From NCBI GenBank assembly GCA_002007465.1, contig LNAC01000349.1, positions 1,486,726 to 1,550,725 of the forward strand: DNA of 64,000 nucleotides, read 5' to 3'. The first letter of the stretch is position 1, and each line of letters begins with the position of its first letter. Source of the DNA: Ailurus styani (lineage: Eukaryota > Chordata > Mammalia > Carnivora > Ailuridae). Position numbers and translations under genes: made by a program. Shown one piece after another: positions 24,948 through 37,581 of the stretch. The notes under the pieces are model-generated. The model was not told the origin of the DNA. It was given only the letters and a program-made list of their open reading frames with translations, and did no database searches.

Positions 24948-25173
24948 GGGGCGCCTGGGTGGCTCAGATGGTTGGGCATCTGCTTTTGGCTCAGGCCATG
25001 ACCCCAGGATCCTGGGATAGAGCCCTGCCTCAAGCCCCACCCCAGGCTCCCTGCAAGGCAGGGAACATGCTTCTCCTTCTCCCTCTACTGCTCCCTCTGC
25101 TTATGCTCTCTTGCTCTGTCAAATGAATAAATAAATAAAATCTCTTAAAAACACACACACACACACACAAAAC
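24948..25173 (+). repeat. Can-SINE inside L1, with (CA)n tail
   Basis: GGGGCGCCTGGGTGGCTCAG head, tail with about nine CA units (25151-25169). Perfect target duplication AAAATTTAAAACTT at 24930-24943 and 25174-25187. Confidence 0.95.
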
Positions 25174-25986
25174 AAAATTTAAAACTTCTGGACATCAAAG
25201 CACACTTTACCAAGAGAGTGAAAAAAAATGACAACTCACAGAATAGGAGTATATATTCAAGTCATGTACCTGATAAGGTCTAGTATACCCAATATTTAAA
25301 GAATCCTTACAATTCAACAACAAAAAGACAATCCAATTTAAAAATGGCCAAAGAACTTGAATGGATATTCCTCCAAAGAAGATATACAAAGGCCAACAAG
25401 CCCATGAAAAGATGCTCAACATCATTAGTCACTAAGAGAATGCAAATCAAAATCACAATAAGTACCATTTTACACCAACCAGAATGGGCATTATCAAAAA
25501 ATGGAAAACAACAAGAGTTGGAGAGGTGGTGGGAAAAACTAGAACCCTCATACACTGCTGGTGGGAATGTAAAATGGTACGACCACTGTGGAAAACTGAC
25601 TGACAGTTCCTAAACACAGAATTATCATATGACCCAGCAATTCCACTCCTAGGTAAATACCTCCAAAAAACTGACAAGCATTCAAACAAAAACTTACACA
25701 CCTTACACACACTATTCACAGTAGCCAAAACTCAAATATCAATCAAGTAAGCAGAAAAACAAAATGTAGTTTTCCACACAATGGAGTATTATTCAGCCAT
25801 AAAAAGGAATGGAGTACTGATACATACTGCAACATGAATGACCTTGAAAACATGCTAAGTGAAAGAAGTGAAACACAAAAGGCCACATACTGTATGACTC
25901 TATTTATATGAACTGTCCAGAATAAGACAGTGGTGATGAATGTACTTAATACCACTGAACTGTATACATTAAAATGGTTCAAATGG

Positions 25987-26090
25987 GGGTGGCCTGGGTG
26001 GCTTAGTCAGCTAAGCATGCGACTTTCTTCCCCATGTTGGGCTCCACGTGAAGGCTACAAGAAAGACAGAAAGACAAAGACAGAAAGAAA
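25987..26090 (+). repeat. Internally deleted Can-SINE inside L1
   Basis: It has the head GTGGCCTGGGTGGCTTAGTCAG but passes directly to GGGCTCCACGTGAAGG and an A/G tail, about 100 bases in all. Flanks TGGTTCAAATGG and AGGTTCAAATGG form the target duplication. Confidence 0.9.
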
Positions 26091-26679
26091 GGTTCAAATG
26101 GTCAATTTTATGTTATGTATATTTCACCTCAATAAGAAAAATCCAACACACACACATATCCATACAGACTCTAGCTCTGTCCACTAAAGGCCTAGAAACA
26201 CCAACCAACCCATAGCAACAAAGACCCAGACTATGATCTTTAAATACTATCACTAACAGGAATCAAAACCCCTTAGAGAAGTAACTGATTGTGGATCTAA
26301 GGTAGGAGATGCATGAGACTAGCCTGAAACATCTTGTTATACTAGAAAACAGAACTACCAAAGATTACTGAGGTCTTATCTATGGATACAGGAGCCAATG
26401 TAAAGGCACTCCCACCAGCTAAAATGGGACAACTTGAAAATTACAAATACTACAATGGCTTAAAACATCAAACAAATTCAAAACCAGGGATTCATACTGG
26501 TACAAAAAATGAAAATTAAACAATCTCACTGGCAATCTCTATTAAATAGTAGGAAAAGACTCTATTCCTCAGAATAATCATATAATTGACTGAAGTTTAA
26601 AAAGTTCTTTTTTATAGAACTCCAGCATATTAAAACAGAAGGAATGATAGAACATCACCACCACTAGATATAATGATCT

Positions 26680-27103
26680 AGATCCCAGGTAGCAAACTTT
26701 TTTTTTTTAAAGATTTTATTCATTTATTTGACACAGAGAGACACACAGAGAGAGAGGGAACACAAGCACAGGGAGTGGAAGAGGGAGAAGCAGGCCTCCT
26801 GCCGAGCAGGGAGCCCGATGCCCGCTTTGATCCCAGGACCCTGGGATCATGACCGGAGCAGAAGGCAGACACCCAACAACTGAGGCACCCAGCAAACTTT
26901 TATCAATGACCAGACAGTAAATATTTTAGGCTTTACAAGCCATACAGCTTCTGTATTAACTACCAATTTTGTCTCTGTAATATAAAAGCAGCTACAGACA
27001 ACACATAACAGAACTACTGTGGCCACATCACAATAAACTTTTATTTACAAAATAAAAAACAAATCGGATTTGACCTGTGGGCTTTAGTTTGCCAACCCAT
27101 AAG
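26680..27103 (+). mobile_element. hAT-Charlie type DNA transposon (MER58-like), second copy
   Basis: GACCAGACAGTAAATATTTTAGGCTTTACAAGCCATACAGCTTCTGT...CAATAAACTTTTATTTACAAA...GGATTTGACCTGTGGGCTTTAGTTTGCCAACCC. It is the same family as 12605-13062 and is also hit by a SINE, here near its left end. Confidence 0.75.
26701..26890 (-). repeat. Can-SINE, antisense, inside hAT element
   Basis: TTTTTTTAAAGATTTTATTCATTTATTTGACACAG start. Target duplication AGCAAACTTTT at 26691 and 26891. Confidence 0.93.
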
Positions 27104-28143
27104 AAAGGCTGATGGGGAACCATACAGTGGATGGTGAACCAGGCTGACAAGAATACACCCCTGCTGCGATCAACTGTAATGTGACAAAAAGAGAGTCAGA
27201 ATCTGATATCATATAATAAGAGATATTTAGGACCATCTAATAAGGTAATCTGGTTAAAAATCTAACAGTTTGCAGGAATACAGGAGGGATTAGAGGAACA
27301 TCTATTAAACCTTCTATTAAATGACCACAGGGATACAATCAGCAAAATGTGGTAATGTGTAAATGTGTTAAATGACCACAGGAATACAATCAGCAAAATC
27401 TAGAATGTGAGAAATTCCAAATAAATAAATGGTAAGGGAAACAGTAAAAGAAAAATTAAAATCAATTGTAAAGAAATTTAAAAATAGCAACCAAACGCAA
27501 TATATGGACCTTGTTTTGGGTCCTAATTCAAACAAACAAATTTTATTTTAAGGGGAAAAAAAGATATATAATCAGGAAATGTGAACAATGACTAGAAATC
27601 CAATTATCCTAAGGAATTTTTTAAATATTTGAAAGGTAGAATCATGGTGCTGTAGTTATGTTTGTTTATTTTAAGCATCCTTGGAGACACTTTTCCAAAA
27701 AATAAAATTGTATGATGTCTGAAATTTGCCTTATAAATATATTGGGTAGTGGTGAGGGTATAGATGAATTAAGAATGACCACATATAGATAATACAGAAA
27801 TTGGAAATGGATATATGGTGGTTCATTATATAGTGCTATCTACTTTTATATAATTCAAAGCTTCTTAATTCATGAATAATTTATGAAGAAAAACCCCAAA
27901 ATGGAAAAAAATATTCAACACCTGTTTGGGAATGTCAGTTCCCTAAAAATAAAAAATTTAATGAAAATTACCCCCATTCTACTAGAAGCCAGGTTCAGTA
28001 CCCATAAAGAGCTAAGGAGAAACGGAAAAGAGAAAAGGAAAGAAGAAAGAAGGAACTTGCAACTCATTCTCCCCTTCCCTCAATCTAATTAGTGAAAAAG
28101 CTGTGAGGTGCTGCTGGCTGCTCCTTTAAGAATGCCTTAACAA
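27104..28143. other. Intronic sequence with a short direct repeat
   Basis: Unique AT-rich sequence. TTAAATGACCACAGGGATACAATCAGCAAAAT (from about 27316) is nearly repeated about 50 bases later, a small local duplication. Confidence 0.5.
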
Positions 28144-28345
28144 GGGGCACCTGGGTGGCTCAGCTGGTTAGGCCACTACCTTCAGCTCAAGTCATGATCC
28201 TGCAGTCCTAGAATCGAGTCCCATATTGGGCTTCTCCTGCTCAATGGGAAGCCTGCTTTTCCCTCTCCCTCCGCCTCTCTCCCTGCTTGTTCTCTCTTTC
28301 TCTGTCAAATAAATAAATAAAATCTTAAAAAAAAAAAAGAAAAAA
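28144..28345 (+). repeat. Can-SINE
   Basis: GGGGCACCTGGGTGGCTCAGCTGG head, AAATAAATAAATAAAATCTT tail. Short target duplication AGAATGCCT. Confidence 0.95.
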
Positions 28346-29224
28346 AAGAATGCCTGGGCATTCAATAAGAGCAAAGAGTATTATTTTACTTTTTAAGAAA
28401 AGGTTTTCATGAAAATCACTCTACCTCAAGATGTGAAAACTGTCTGATAGTCTTAGAATCCCCAAATATCTTGGCTGTTTCAAAGCAGTAAATAAAAGGC
28501 GAGGAAGGGAGAAGAAACTTTTCGTGGTGGTGGGGGGGTGTCTCTTTCCCCAGCTTCCTCAAAATAGAGAAGGAATCAAAACAAAGAGAAAAGAACACAG
28601 TATTCTGCTTAACTCAATTCACAGTTAGTAACAGCCTTAGTGGTTTTGAATGGTTCTAAACAGTTACCCAAATTTTCAGGGAGTACTCAGGCCATTTAAT
28701 TCTACCGAAGAAGACTGCAGACACCTCATTTTGGGGAAGAAAGAACTTCACATTCCATAGTATTCTAGTGTGCCCATCATAGTTAAGCATTTAATAATCT
28801 AATGGTCAGTACAAACCAACCAACCACTGAAATACAGACTAGATAAAAACAGTTTTCAGAAGAAAAATATGCAGTCTAAAAAGACTGACAACACAAACAC
28901 CAGATCGACTTAAAATACACATCTCAAATTTTAAAAAAACGAAAAAAAAAAAACTACATGGGCACGAGGCCAACATATACTTATTACAACTAGTATTCAC
29001 TGAAAAAATGCCAGATCCCCAATGGGAAATGTAAAACTTTCTTAATGCCCCATAACTACATTCGAGATGGAATCTCCATTACCTCAAAGGCATCCAGTGA
29101 TGATTTTTCCTCAAATTTTAAAAAAGGAAAAAAAATAAAGATTTGGAGGCTTTCCTTATGACCACCCTACACATGCTGTTAAAATAAACATACAACAGAT
29201 ACAGAGAGGTAGCAACCTACATCT
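28346..29224. other. Intronic sequence without clear features
   Basis: No gene or repeat recognised. Confidence 0.4.
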
Positions 29225-29400
29225 AAGCCTTTATTATTTTTATAACTATAACAGCAGCTAAGATTACTATGTGCCAGACACTGTGCCAAGGACCTTACAT
29301 GCATAATTACCTCCTTTAAGCCTTATAATCACCCAGAAAGGTACGTAACTGAAGTTAATAACTTGTCTAAACTCACTATACCTGATCAAAGAGAGGGCTC
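29225..29400 (+). repeat. MIR
   Basis: ACAGCAGCTAAGATTACTATGTGCCAGACACTGTGCCAAGGACCTTACATGCATAATTACC follows the MIR consensus. Confidence 0.8.
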
Positions 29401-29684
29401 TGACCTTATGATACCAAATATAGATATAAAACTATACGTACCTAAAGACAGTATCAAATCTCACTCAAACAGCACTTAAATTTACAGAGCATTCTCTAAA
29501 ACCTTCCCCTCCCAAACACGGAGTTCATCTATACTAAACAAAGGATGCAGGACATGCATCAACTAGTCAATTTACTCTCCTTTTCTTCTTCCCTAAATAG
29601 AGCAGTTTATACTCTTTCCTAGTACTACTGCTAAATTGCTGTTTGTAAATAAAACCCAGAAGTTCATTACAATTACATAGCAGC

Positions 29685-29865
29685 ATAGTAAGGTCAAAAG
29701 AGCAAAGACTTAGAAATCACAGAGATTAGGGATTGGATCATAACAGTGGACATTCCCAGTTCTGCTCTGTAAGTAGTTTTGTGTCCTCTAGCCTCCAGAA
29801 GTTCCTTGTCTGTAAAACAGAGACATTACCTAGGCCCTGTGAAATAATGCTCTTTAAATGCTGGC
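29685..29865 (-). repeat. MIR, antisense
   Basis: GGTCAAAAGAGCAAAGACTTAG...GTTCTGCTCTGTAAGTAG...CTTGTCTGTAAAACAGAGACATTACCTAGG is reverse MIR. Confidence 0.65.
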
Positions 29866-31004
29866 TCCCTTCCCTTCTCTTCTAAAATAAAAGTGAGGTC
29901 CAAATACCAAAGGCGGGACTTCCAAAGTGTGATCCAAGGAATACATACAGAGATCCTACAAGCTACATTTTCTAAACTTCTTTGGCCACAGAATATTTAT
30001 TATAGCATAACACCGATTAGAGTTAACTAACGTAGGAAACACTAACCAAAGGAATTCCATACAGGCTAAAGAAGACAAAAACAAAAAAAAAACAAAAAAA
30101 ACCCACTTTGCTTCAGATTCTACAATAGCTCTTTTGGCTCTTTAGTGTTCATTTTTATCCACTATGTAGCTCCTGCCTTCATTCTGTACAGTTGAGCTAG
30201 CAAAGTGCCTTCTGGATATGTAAATACTCCATGTATTAAACACCTTACATTAAAACCCTGATATCCTTTAATAAGTATGGTCCAAAAAATCTAACTGATG
30301 AAAAACAGGATTTAGTATTGCAAAGGTAATAGAAAACAGTATTTTTGCAATAGTCTTCCAGCTACAGAATAGAGGTGAAAGGAAAAATCCACATATCAGC
30401 TTTCATTTACCAGAATTATATGAAATAAGGCAGTTATTACGAACAAAATGTGTACCTGGCCTCACTGGCAGGCAATAAAGCAAGGCAGAAGGTGGGAGCC
30501 AATTACATTCTATCTGAATTTTGGATCATCACAGGATTTCAGTGTAATCTTGACACTTAAAACACTAACTAAGAAAAGTTGCTCAGAAGCACAGAAAATT
30601 TTATCCAAGTCATGGGAATTTCAAACCAACCTTTTAAATTAATATTTACTTACTCTCAAAAACTACAGAAATTCTTAAAAAGAAAAACATGATCAATGGA
30701 TATGTTAAAATTTGGTCTTTATACTTAAGATTGACCGTTTTAAACTTATTTATTTTTCAACATTCAATATTTACTAAGTGCCAACTTGATAAGGAATCTT
30801 TATGTTCAAGAATAATTTTAAGCAACATGAAAAATACTGAGATACATGACCACAGGAAATAATGACAGAAGAAGGCAAAGTCTAACACTTTTGCCATGAG
30901 TCAAACTATGATGTGCTGTTATATGAGCTTAAGATTAGTGTCTCCAAATTACCAGAGGTAGGAAGGCTCCATTTCTGCACAATCATTCACATTCTCTTGG
31001 GCCA
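29866..31004. other. Intronic sequence without clear features
   Basis: AT-rich unique sequence, no gene. Confidence 0.4.
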
Positions 31005-31145
31005 GTAAAGCAGTTAAGAATAAGAGCGCTAGCCTAAATTACCTGAAATGGAATACAGGCTCTGCCATCTGCTGGTTCTAAAACTTTGGCAAAAGTTTAT
31101 TTAACCACTTTAAGCCTCAATTTCCTCAAAGATAATGGGATCTGG
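31005..31145 (-). repeat. MIR, antisense (first of three)
   Basis: GCAGTTAAGAATAAGAGCGCTAG...TACAGGCTCTGCCATCTGCTGG...AAGCCTCAATTTCCTC is reverse MIR. Confidence 0.75.
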
Positions 31146-31439
31146 CTCAACACTGAGTTTGCAATACAGATTTCAACTATATTTCTTACCCATTTCTTAT
31201 AGCCACTGTTTTATAGATAGCCTGTATTAATTTTGAAAGCAAAGTATTTGCTCTTAAAGTTTTATTACAAAAAAGTATTTAAAATTTTAACTTTACTCGT
31301 ATATGACTGACAATTGTGTTCTTCTTGGTAAGAAACACTACAAAAAGTTAAAGTTTCTAAGCTTTACATATAGAAACCTTAATTCAATCAATTTCAGACA
31401 ATTTTCCTATTCTCTTTCCAAATTATAAAAAGGCCACAC

Positions 31440-31615
31440 AGTGTAGGAGTTAAGAGGACAAATTCAAAGTATGGTGACAAAATTTGCTGGCTATGTAAGG
31501 CCCTCTTAGCCTCAAGTTTACTCATTTATGAACTACCAGGTTGTGGTAAAGACTGAATGAGATACAAATAAACTGTTTAGTACAGTACAATGACACAGTA
31601 AGTACTCAAAAGTTT
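31440..31615 (-). repeat. MIR, antisense (second of three)
   Basis: CACAGTGTAGGAGTTAAGAGGACAAATTC...GCTGGCTATGTAAGG...CCTCAAGTTTACTCATTTATGAA...GACACAGTAAGTACTCAA. Confidence 0.8.
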
Positions 31616-31624
31616 TTTTCTTTT

Positions 31625-31795
31625 ATGTGAACTCTGGACCTGTTCTATACTACCTATATGATCCTGAATAAATCAATTAAAATATTTTTAACTTAACTTT
31701 TTCTTCCATGAAATGGAGATAATAATTGTCTCAAAGCATTATGAAAGTTAAATGAAAGGCTAGTGCCTGGCACACAGTAAATACTCAAAGGGTAA
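31625..31795 (-). repeat. MIR, antisense (third of three)
   Basis: TTCTTCCATGAAATGGAGATAATAATTGTCTCAAAGCATTATGAAAGTTAAATGAAAGG...GCCTGGCACACAGTAAATACTCAA. Confidence 0.8.
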
Positions 31796-33144
31796 CCGAA
31801 TCTGAATTATTGTAGTTCTAAGATCTGGGCTACCATCAATATAGCATCCACAGAAACTCAATACCCATCATAACCATAAACATTTTTCTAATTAACTTCT
31901 TTCCCAACCCTCACTCTCATGGTCCACAGCAGCTCTGCTCATCTCTTCCCCAAACTTTATAAAGTACACAGGCTTTCTCAGGTGTATGTGAGAAATGAAA
32001 GGATTTTTTAATTGGGACACTGCATTTTTAAACAATATTTTACACCTAAATTAATGCTGGTAGCTGACATGCTGTACAATTTACACTGATGCTGTATGCA
32101 AAGCAGTAAAGTCAGAGAATCCTTTGGTTCATGGGATCTTCTTTTTCCAAGGACCCTAGGAATTGGTCCATCCGCTCCAATTTTAGAAGTCATGATACAC
32201 ACTCCTTATTTTTTACTAAGTACTCATCCTCCACTACAGCAGAAATATAATACTAGAACATTCCCTCTATCTTTTAAACATACACAGTCACTCTTTAATT
32301 TTTCTAGAAACTCTCAAGAGGCAAATACATACAGTAATAAGGTCTCAAAAGTCTCTCAACAAAGGTTATTCCTGATGTTCAACTGAATTTAAATAGAACT
32401 ATGCTTTTTTCTTTAGTAACTGCTCTTAGATTTCAAGGAGGGCGTACCAAACAATCGTTACCTAAACAGAGAAAACAAATCTCTTCCATGTTTAAAAATC
32501 ATGTCCTCAGCCAGCCAAACATCTCACGATATACACAGTCACAGAGGCAGATGCCATGTTGATCAGTAGAAACCAAATACACACAGCCGAATTTTACAGC
32601 TAGTTAAGAGGTTGGTTTATTTAGCACGAGAGCCCATATTGTTTATTAATATATCTCTGATATACTAATATGCACTACTATATCAAATATTATCTTAGAG
32701 ACACAAAAAGAGGTCCTATAAAAATTAAAGTTTTCATAAATCCCCACAATGCAATTACCTAAGTAATCCATGATGAAAGGGCCTGTTAATACTTAAATAC
32801 TGTCTCTTTATCTCCTATAGAATAAGCTACTTGGTGAAAATTTAAAAATTGATTTGTCAGACTTCTTTGCCCTAAATCTTCTCTTCTACCCTCACCCACT
32901 CCAAACAAAATCCTGGAAGGCTGGTGAGTATTGGGAGTAGCTGAACAGGCTCGATGTTTCAAAGGTTCTGTGCTCACCAACAAGTGCAACCTTAGCACCC
33001 AAGTTCTTTCATTCATTCGGGTACCCATCCAAAGAGTTAAGAGCCATTCAGTACAAAGCACACAGTATAACATGTCTATAATTCTGTGTCTTTATCCTTT
33101 CCCTGGTATTGCTCCTTCATTTTTAAATAAAAATTCGTATTTTA
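31796..33144. other. Intronic sequence without clear features
   Basis: No gene or confident repeat. Confidence 0.4.
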
Positions 33145-33340
33145 GGCATCTGGGTGGCTCAGTTGGTTAAACGTCTGCCTTCAGCTCAGATAATGATCCC
33201 AGAGTCCTGGGATCAGGCCAGAGTCAGGTTCCCTGATCAGGCTCACGGCTCAGCAGAGAGTCTGCTGCTCCCTCTGTCCCTCCCCCTGCTCAAGTGCACA
33301 TGCGCGCTCTGTATCAAATAAATAAAATCTTTTAAAAAAA
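33145..33340 (+). repeat. Can-SINE
   Basis: GGCATCTGGGTGGCTCAGTTGGTTAAACGTC head, AAATAAATAAAATCTTTTAAAA tail. A short duplicated stretch TCAGGTTCCCTGATCAGGCTC disturbs the middle. Confidence 0.93.
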
Positions 33341-34154
33341 TATTTAACTTTATAAATTAATTTCTTATACCAAAACTTAAATGTTCCTAAAAATAACGTG
33401 ATAGTTTGGTGACCTGGAAGCTCTATACCATGTAACTGCCATGCACGGTATACACATAAGTACCATAACAAATTGCTTTCAACTCAAACATGTATTAAGT
33501 GGCCCAATCTAAAAGGCACTGTGCTCCACATTGCAGGAAATACAAACATAAGTAAAATACTCCTTTTGCCATACTCCTTTTGCCTAAAATCCCCTAGGGT
33601 AAGACAAAACAAGTTAACCAGAAGGCAAGGCAGAATATAAGAAGGGTGATAGGGAGTGCTACAGGAGTTACATGCAAGTGAATTTCATGCCTTGGGGTAA
33701 GGCATGGATGGGAAGAGTTAAGTGGCTGAAGTGGCCTTTGAGACTCTGAAAGCTGGGTTGGTCTTTGAAACAGCAAGGGGAGATAATGTATGACAAAGAA
33801 TATTTAGACTAATAAGATTCCATCCAGGTCAGGACAATCATGGCAATGACAACATTTAACAAACATACCAATAAGAATTCAATACTCATTTTAACAGTTG
33901 TGCTAAAATATGGGAAATCATTACCTCCTATAGCAAGCACCTTTCTGAAGAATATAAATCTCTCAACCTCCTTTATTGTGGTATAAAATTTTAAAATTAA
34001 CTAACGACATGACTAAAAGCAAAACAAAGCAATAAGACATCAATGAAGTATTTTTAAACTACATATATCTTAACTGTTCCTTGAAAATACACTATGATTA
34101 AACAGATTGACAACAGTATTACACGATAACGTAATTCCTAGACAAAATTCTAAA
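33341..34154. other. Intronic sequence without clear features
   Basis: No gene. 33600-33800 is G/A-rich and may be an old unassigned repeat. Confidence 0.4.
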
Positions 34155-34498
34155 ACTACACTGTCCAATAAGATAATCAATAGCAACACATGGCTACTGA
34201 GCTCTTAAAATGTGGCTACTCCAAATTAGAAAATGCTTTAAGTGTAAAATACCCACCAGGTTGTGAAGATTTAGTACCAAAAAAAGAATGTAATGTATCT
34301 CATTAGTAAATTTTATATTGACTGCATGTTGAAGTAATATTGTGGATATACTAGGTTAAATAAAAATATTATTTTAAAATTAAGTTCACCTGTATTTATT
34401 TACTCTTTTTAATGTGGATCCTAGAAAATTTTATATTACATATGTGACTCACATTTGTGGCTTCCATTATATTTCTATTAAATAGCTCTGGTTTAAAC
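34155..34498 (+). mobile_element. hAT-type nonautonomous DNA transposon
   Basis: ACACTGTCCAATAAGATAATCAATAGCAACACATGGCTACTGAGC...TTTTTAATGTGG...TGTGACTCACATTTGTGGC...AATAGCTCTGG is a near-complete copy with inverted ends. It is the same family and direction as 2650-2930. Confidence 0.7.
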
Positions 34499-35124
34499 AA
34501 GCGTTTAATATTAATATTGTTTAGATTCCTGTACTTGTTTTAGCCTGTTGTTCAGATTTCTGTACTTGTTTTATTTAGCCTGTCGCTTGTTGGCATGGTA
34601 ATCATTTGATCATAATGATACAAAGTAACCTCCTAAATATCTATGCCTCAGTGTCTAGACACTGAAAAGATGAGACACGTGCCAAAAAAGTGTGTCAGCT
34701 TAACTACTCTTTTGGAGCAAATGTGTAAAAAAACAACCAAAAAACAACTTTTCTAGATACATTTGCCAAGCAGTTAATTTTTTGGGTGCTACTGGCTGAT
34801 GTCAAGAGATTATGTTAAAATAAGTACTCAGTGATACAAAGACATGGGATCCAGGGAAACAGGAGAAGACCCTGAAGGGCAATTAAGTCAGGGTGACAGC
34901 TATACAGTGGGCCCCGGAGAGCTACCAAGCCAGATTTCAGCAATAAGATGAGGACTCCAGGAAAAGGACACTCCAGGAAAAGAACAGAGGGAGGAGCAGA
35001 ATCTAGAGAATCCTTGATAAAATTTAAGGGGTAAAAAAATCAAGATTATGATCACTGCAAACAGTACAAGAAAAAAGAAAACGGAAACAATAAACTGTAA
35101 AAAAGATAATAATTAAAAGCAAAG

Positions 35125-35732
35125 AAAATGTGATTGCCAATCTGGAAATAGTTTGATAGTTCCTTAAAATATTTAACAGTTACCATACAACCTAGCAATT
35201 CCACTCCTAGGTAAAGATAAGAAAATACATGTCCACACAAAAACCTGTTCATAAATGTTCATAGCAGTATTATTCATACTAGCCAAAAAGAAGCTAACAA
35301 TCCAAATGCCCGTCAACTAAAGAATGGATGAACAAATGATAGCAATTCCATACAATGGAATATTATTCAAAAATAAAAAAGGAACAAAGTACTGATAAAT
35401 GCTACAACAAAGATGGACACAGAAAACATTATATGAAATAAAAGCAGCCAGTCACAAAAGCCACATATTTTATGATTCCATTCATATGAAATGTTGAGAA
35501 TAAGCAAATCCATAGAAACAGAAAGTAGTTTAATAGTTACCTAGAGCTGGGAGAACGGAGAATGTGGGGAATGACTACCATTGGATACAGGGTAATAGCA
35601 CATACAAAAATGTGCTAGTATTAGTTGATAGCTGCACAATTCTGTAGACATACTAAAAACCACTGTATACTTAAAATGAATAAATTTTATGGTATGTGAA
35701 TGATATCTCAATAAATCCATTTTTAAAAGGTT
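35125..35732 (+). mobile_element. Old L1 3' end
   Basis: CAACCTAGCAATTCCACTCCTAGGTAAAG, CATACAATGGAATATTATTC, TATGATTCCATTCATATGAAATG and CACTGTATACTTAAAATGAATAAATTTTATGGTATGTGAATGATATCTCAATAAA are the L1 ORF2 end and 3' UTR. The copy is 5'-truncated. Confidence 0.85.
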
Positions 35733-36572
35733 ATGTGATCATTGCGTACTACCTGATTCTAAGAGTACTGCTTAGTGTCTAGATACTATTACTCGTTTGA
35801 ATAATTTTTAGAATTATTTAGCTAAAAGTAGTTGCATAATTATATTAGCATGTTATCAAAAGGGCAATAAGGATGAGAATAAATAATATCTATCATAATG
35901 AGAAAACAAACAATATCAAAAAGTAATTTTAACAAATAGGTAAAAGTATATTAAATAAAAATATAACAAAAACTGAGAAAAACAGCTGTCATGGTTAAGT
36001 TTGCCTACGGGAAATAGAAATTAGAAGAGTGGCTTCCATAAGACTTTCTGTACAATTTGATTTCTTTAAATAATATGAATGTACTATTTCATAAAAATAA
36101 AAACTTCTTTTGTAAAAAAGACTAAGGAGTGCTTGGTTTAGAAGTAGAATGAAACCGTGCGCTTTTAAAGAGGTAAAAGGCACAGGCTTCATTGACATTG
36201 ACGCACTCTGCGCCTCTGATCTCTCAAGAGAACAGGTTTTTCTTATCTAAGATGTTTGAAAACTGGAAAGTTAAAGGAAAAAATGAATTTTCCTTTGTGT
36301 TTTTCTTTACCATGACAAATAAACAACTACTTCCAGCAAGAATGATAATACCTACTTGATGCAATGGATCATTTCTCAAATACACAGAGTAGAGAATATT
36401 TTAAATGTGTTAAGAGTTCACTGGTCATGACTATTAGCATTTTACCTCTTATTGCCAAGCACCCTCTCATCTTTGCACTTACTCCCCATCTAACTCACAT
36501 TCAGTAAAGTAAGGGTTTAGTAACCTAGTATAATGGAAAACATTAGCAATTTTCTAGAATTATTGTAACACT
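35733..36572. other. Intronic sequence without clear features
   Basis: AT-rich, no gene. Confidence 0.4.
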
Positions 36573-36765
36573 TTTTTTTAAAGATTTTATTTATTTATTT
36601 GACACAGAGAGAGAGAGATTACAAGTAGGCAGAGAGGAGACAGAGAGGGAGGGGAAGCAAGCTCCCCGCTGAGCAGAGCCCGATGTGGGGCTCGATCCCA
36701 GGACCCTGAGATCATGACCTGAGCCCAAGGCAGAGGCTTAACCCACTGAGCCACCCAGGTACCCC
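36573..36765 (-). repeat. Can-SINE, antisense
   Basis: TTTTTTTTAAAGATTTTATTTATTTATTTGACACAG start, GAGCCACCCAGGTACCCC end. Confidence 0.95.
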
Positions 36766-37380
36766 TTAATTCTAACACTCTTATGCTGAAGCTATGTTTA
36801 TTTAGGTATGTATACACAAAATATAATTCCATAATAAAAATAACACATAAAGAATCAGAGTATCTACAAAAGGATTCTTAAGACACTAGGATGCTATCTC
36901 CAGCAAAGAGAACTGATAGTTTAAAAGCAGGAGCAAGACAAAGACGACTAAAAATTGAAAATTTTGAATCACATTAGTAAATTCCATTTTTAAAGCAAAA
37001 TATGTAAATAAGAATAGCATGTAATTGTCTATCATAGAGCATCCAATTAGTAATAATGTGGTATTGCTATAATTATATAAATATCATATACCTATATACA
37101 TACAATTAGGTACTATTACTGAAACCCTACCAACTCAAAGCTTCCCCCTTCCCTTCAGAGATTAATAAGCAGAGTGTGAAAACTGAAATTCCAATGGGGA
37201 ACTGCAGCAAATACACCTGCAATACTGGCAGTCTGAGGCCAGGCATTTACACCAGCACCACAAATTCTTCAGATGCTACCTCTACAGACTTAAAAATCTA
37301 GGAGTAGCAATTTGACTCAGCTCAATAACTTCAACACATGTCATGAAGAAAGTGGTTAATCTATTAAAAAGAATTAACTG

Positions 37381-37581
37381 CAGTGCCTGGGTAGCTCACT
37401 TGATTGAGCATCCGACTCTTGATTTCAGCTCAAGTGATGATCTCAGGGTCCTGAATGGAACTCCAGGTGGAGCCTGCCCGAGATTCTCTCTGTCCCTCTG
37501 CCACTTTCCCTACTTGTGTGCACATGTGCTCTCTAAATATAAAAAATTAAAAATAAAAAAATAAAAGCAATTTTAAAAAAA
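37381..37581 (+). repeat. Can-SINE, older
   Basis: CAGTGCCTGGGTAGCTCACTTGATTGAGC head. Flanks AGAATTAACTG and AGAATTGACTG are the target duplication. Confidence 0.92.

Larger units (their letters stand above)
24168..26140 (+). mobile_element. Old L1, ORF2 end to 3' terminus, with two SINE insertions
   Basis: The order follows L1 ORF2: AAATACATTCCATGTTCATG, TTCATATGGAATTGCAAAG, CACAAACCTACAGTAATCAAAACAGTGTAGTACTGGC, AAATGGATCAGGGACCTAA, TACACTGCTGGTGGGAATGTAAAATGG and ATGGAGTATTATTCAGCCATAAAAAGG. Then comes the 3' end ACTGTATACATTAAAATGG...TTATGTATATTTCACC. Frames are broken by stops and indels. SINEs lie at 24948-25173 and 25987-26090. Confidence 0.9.
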
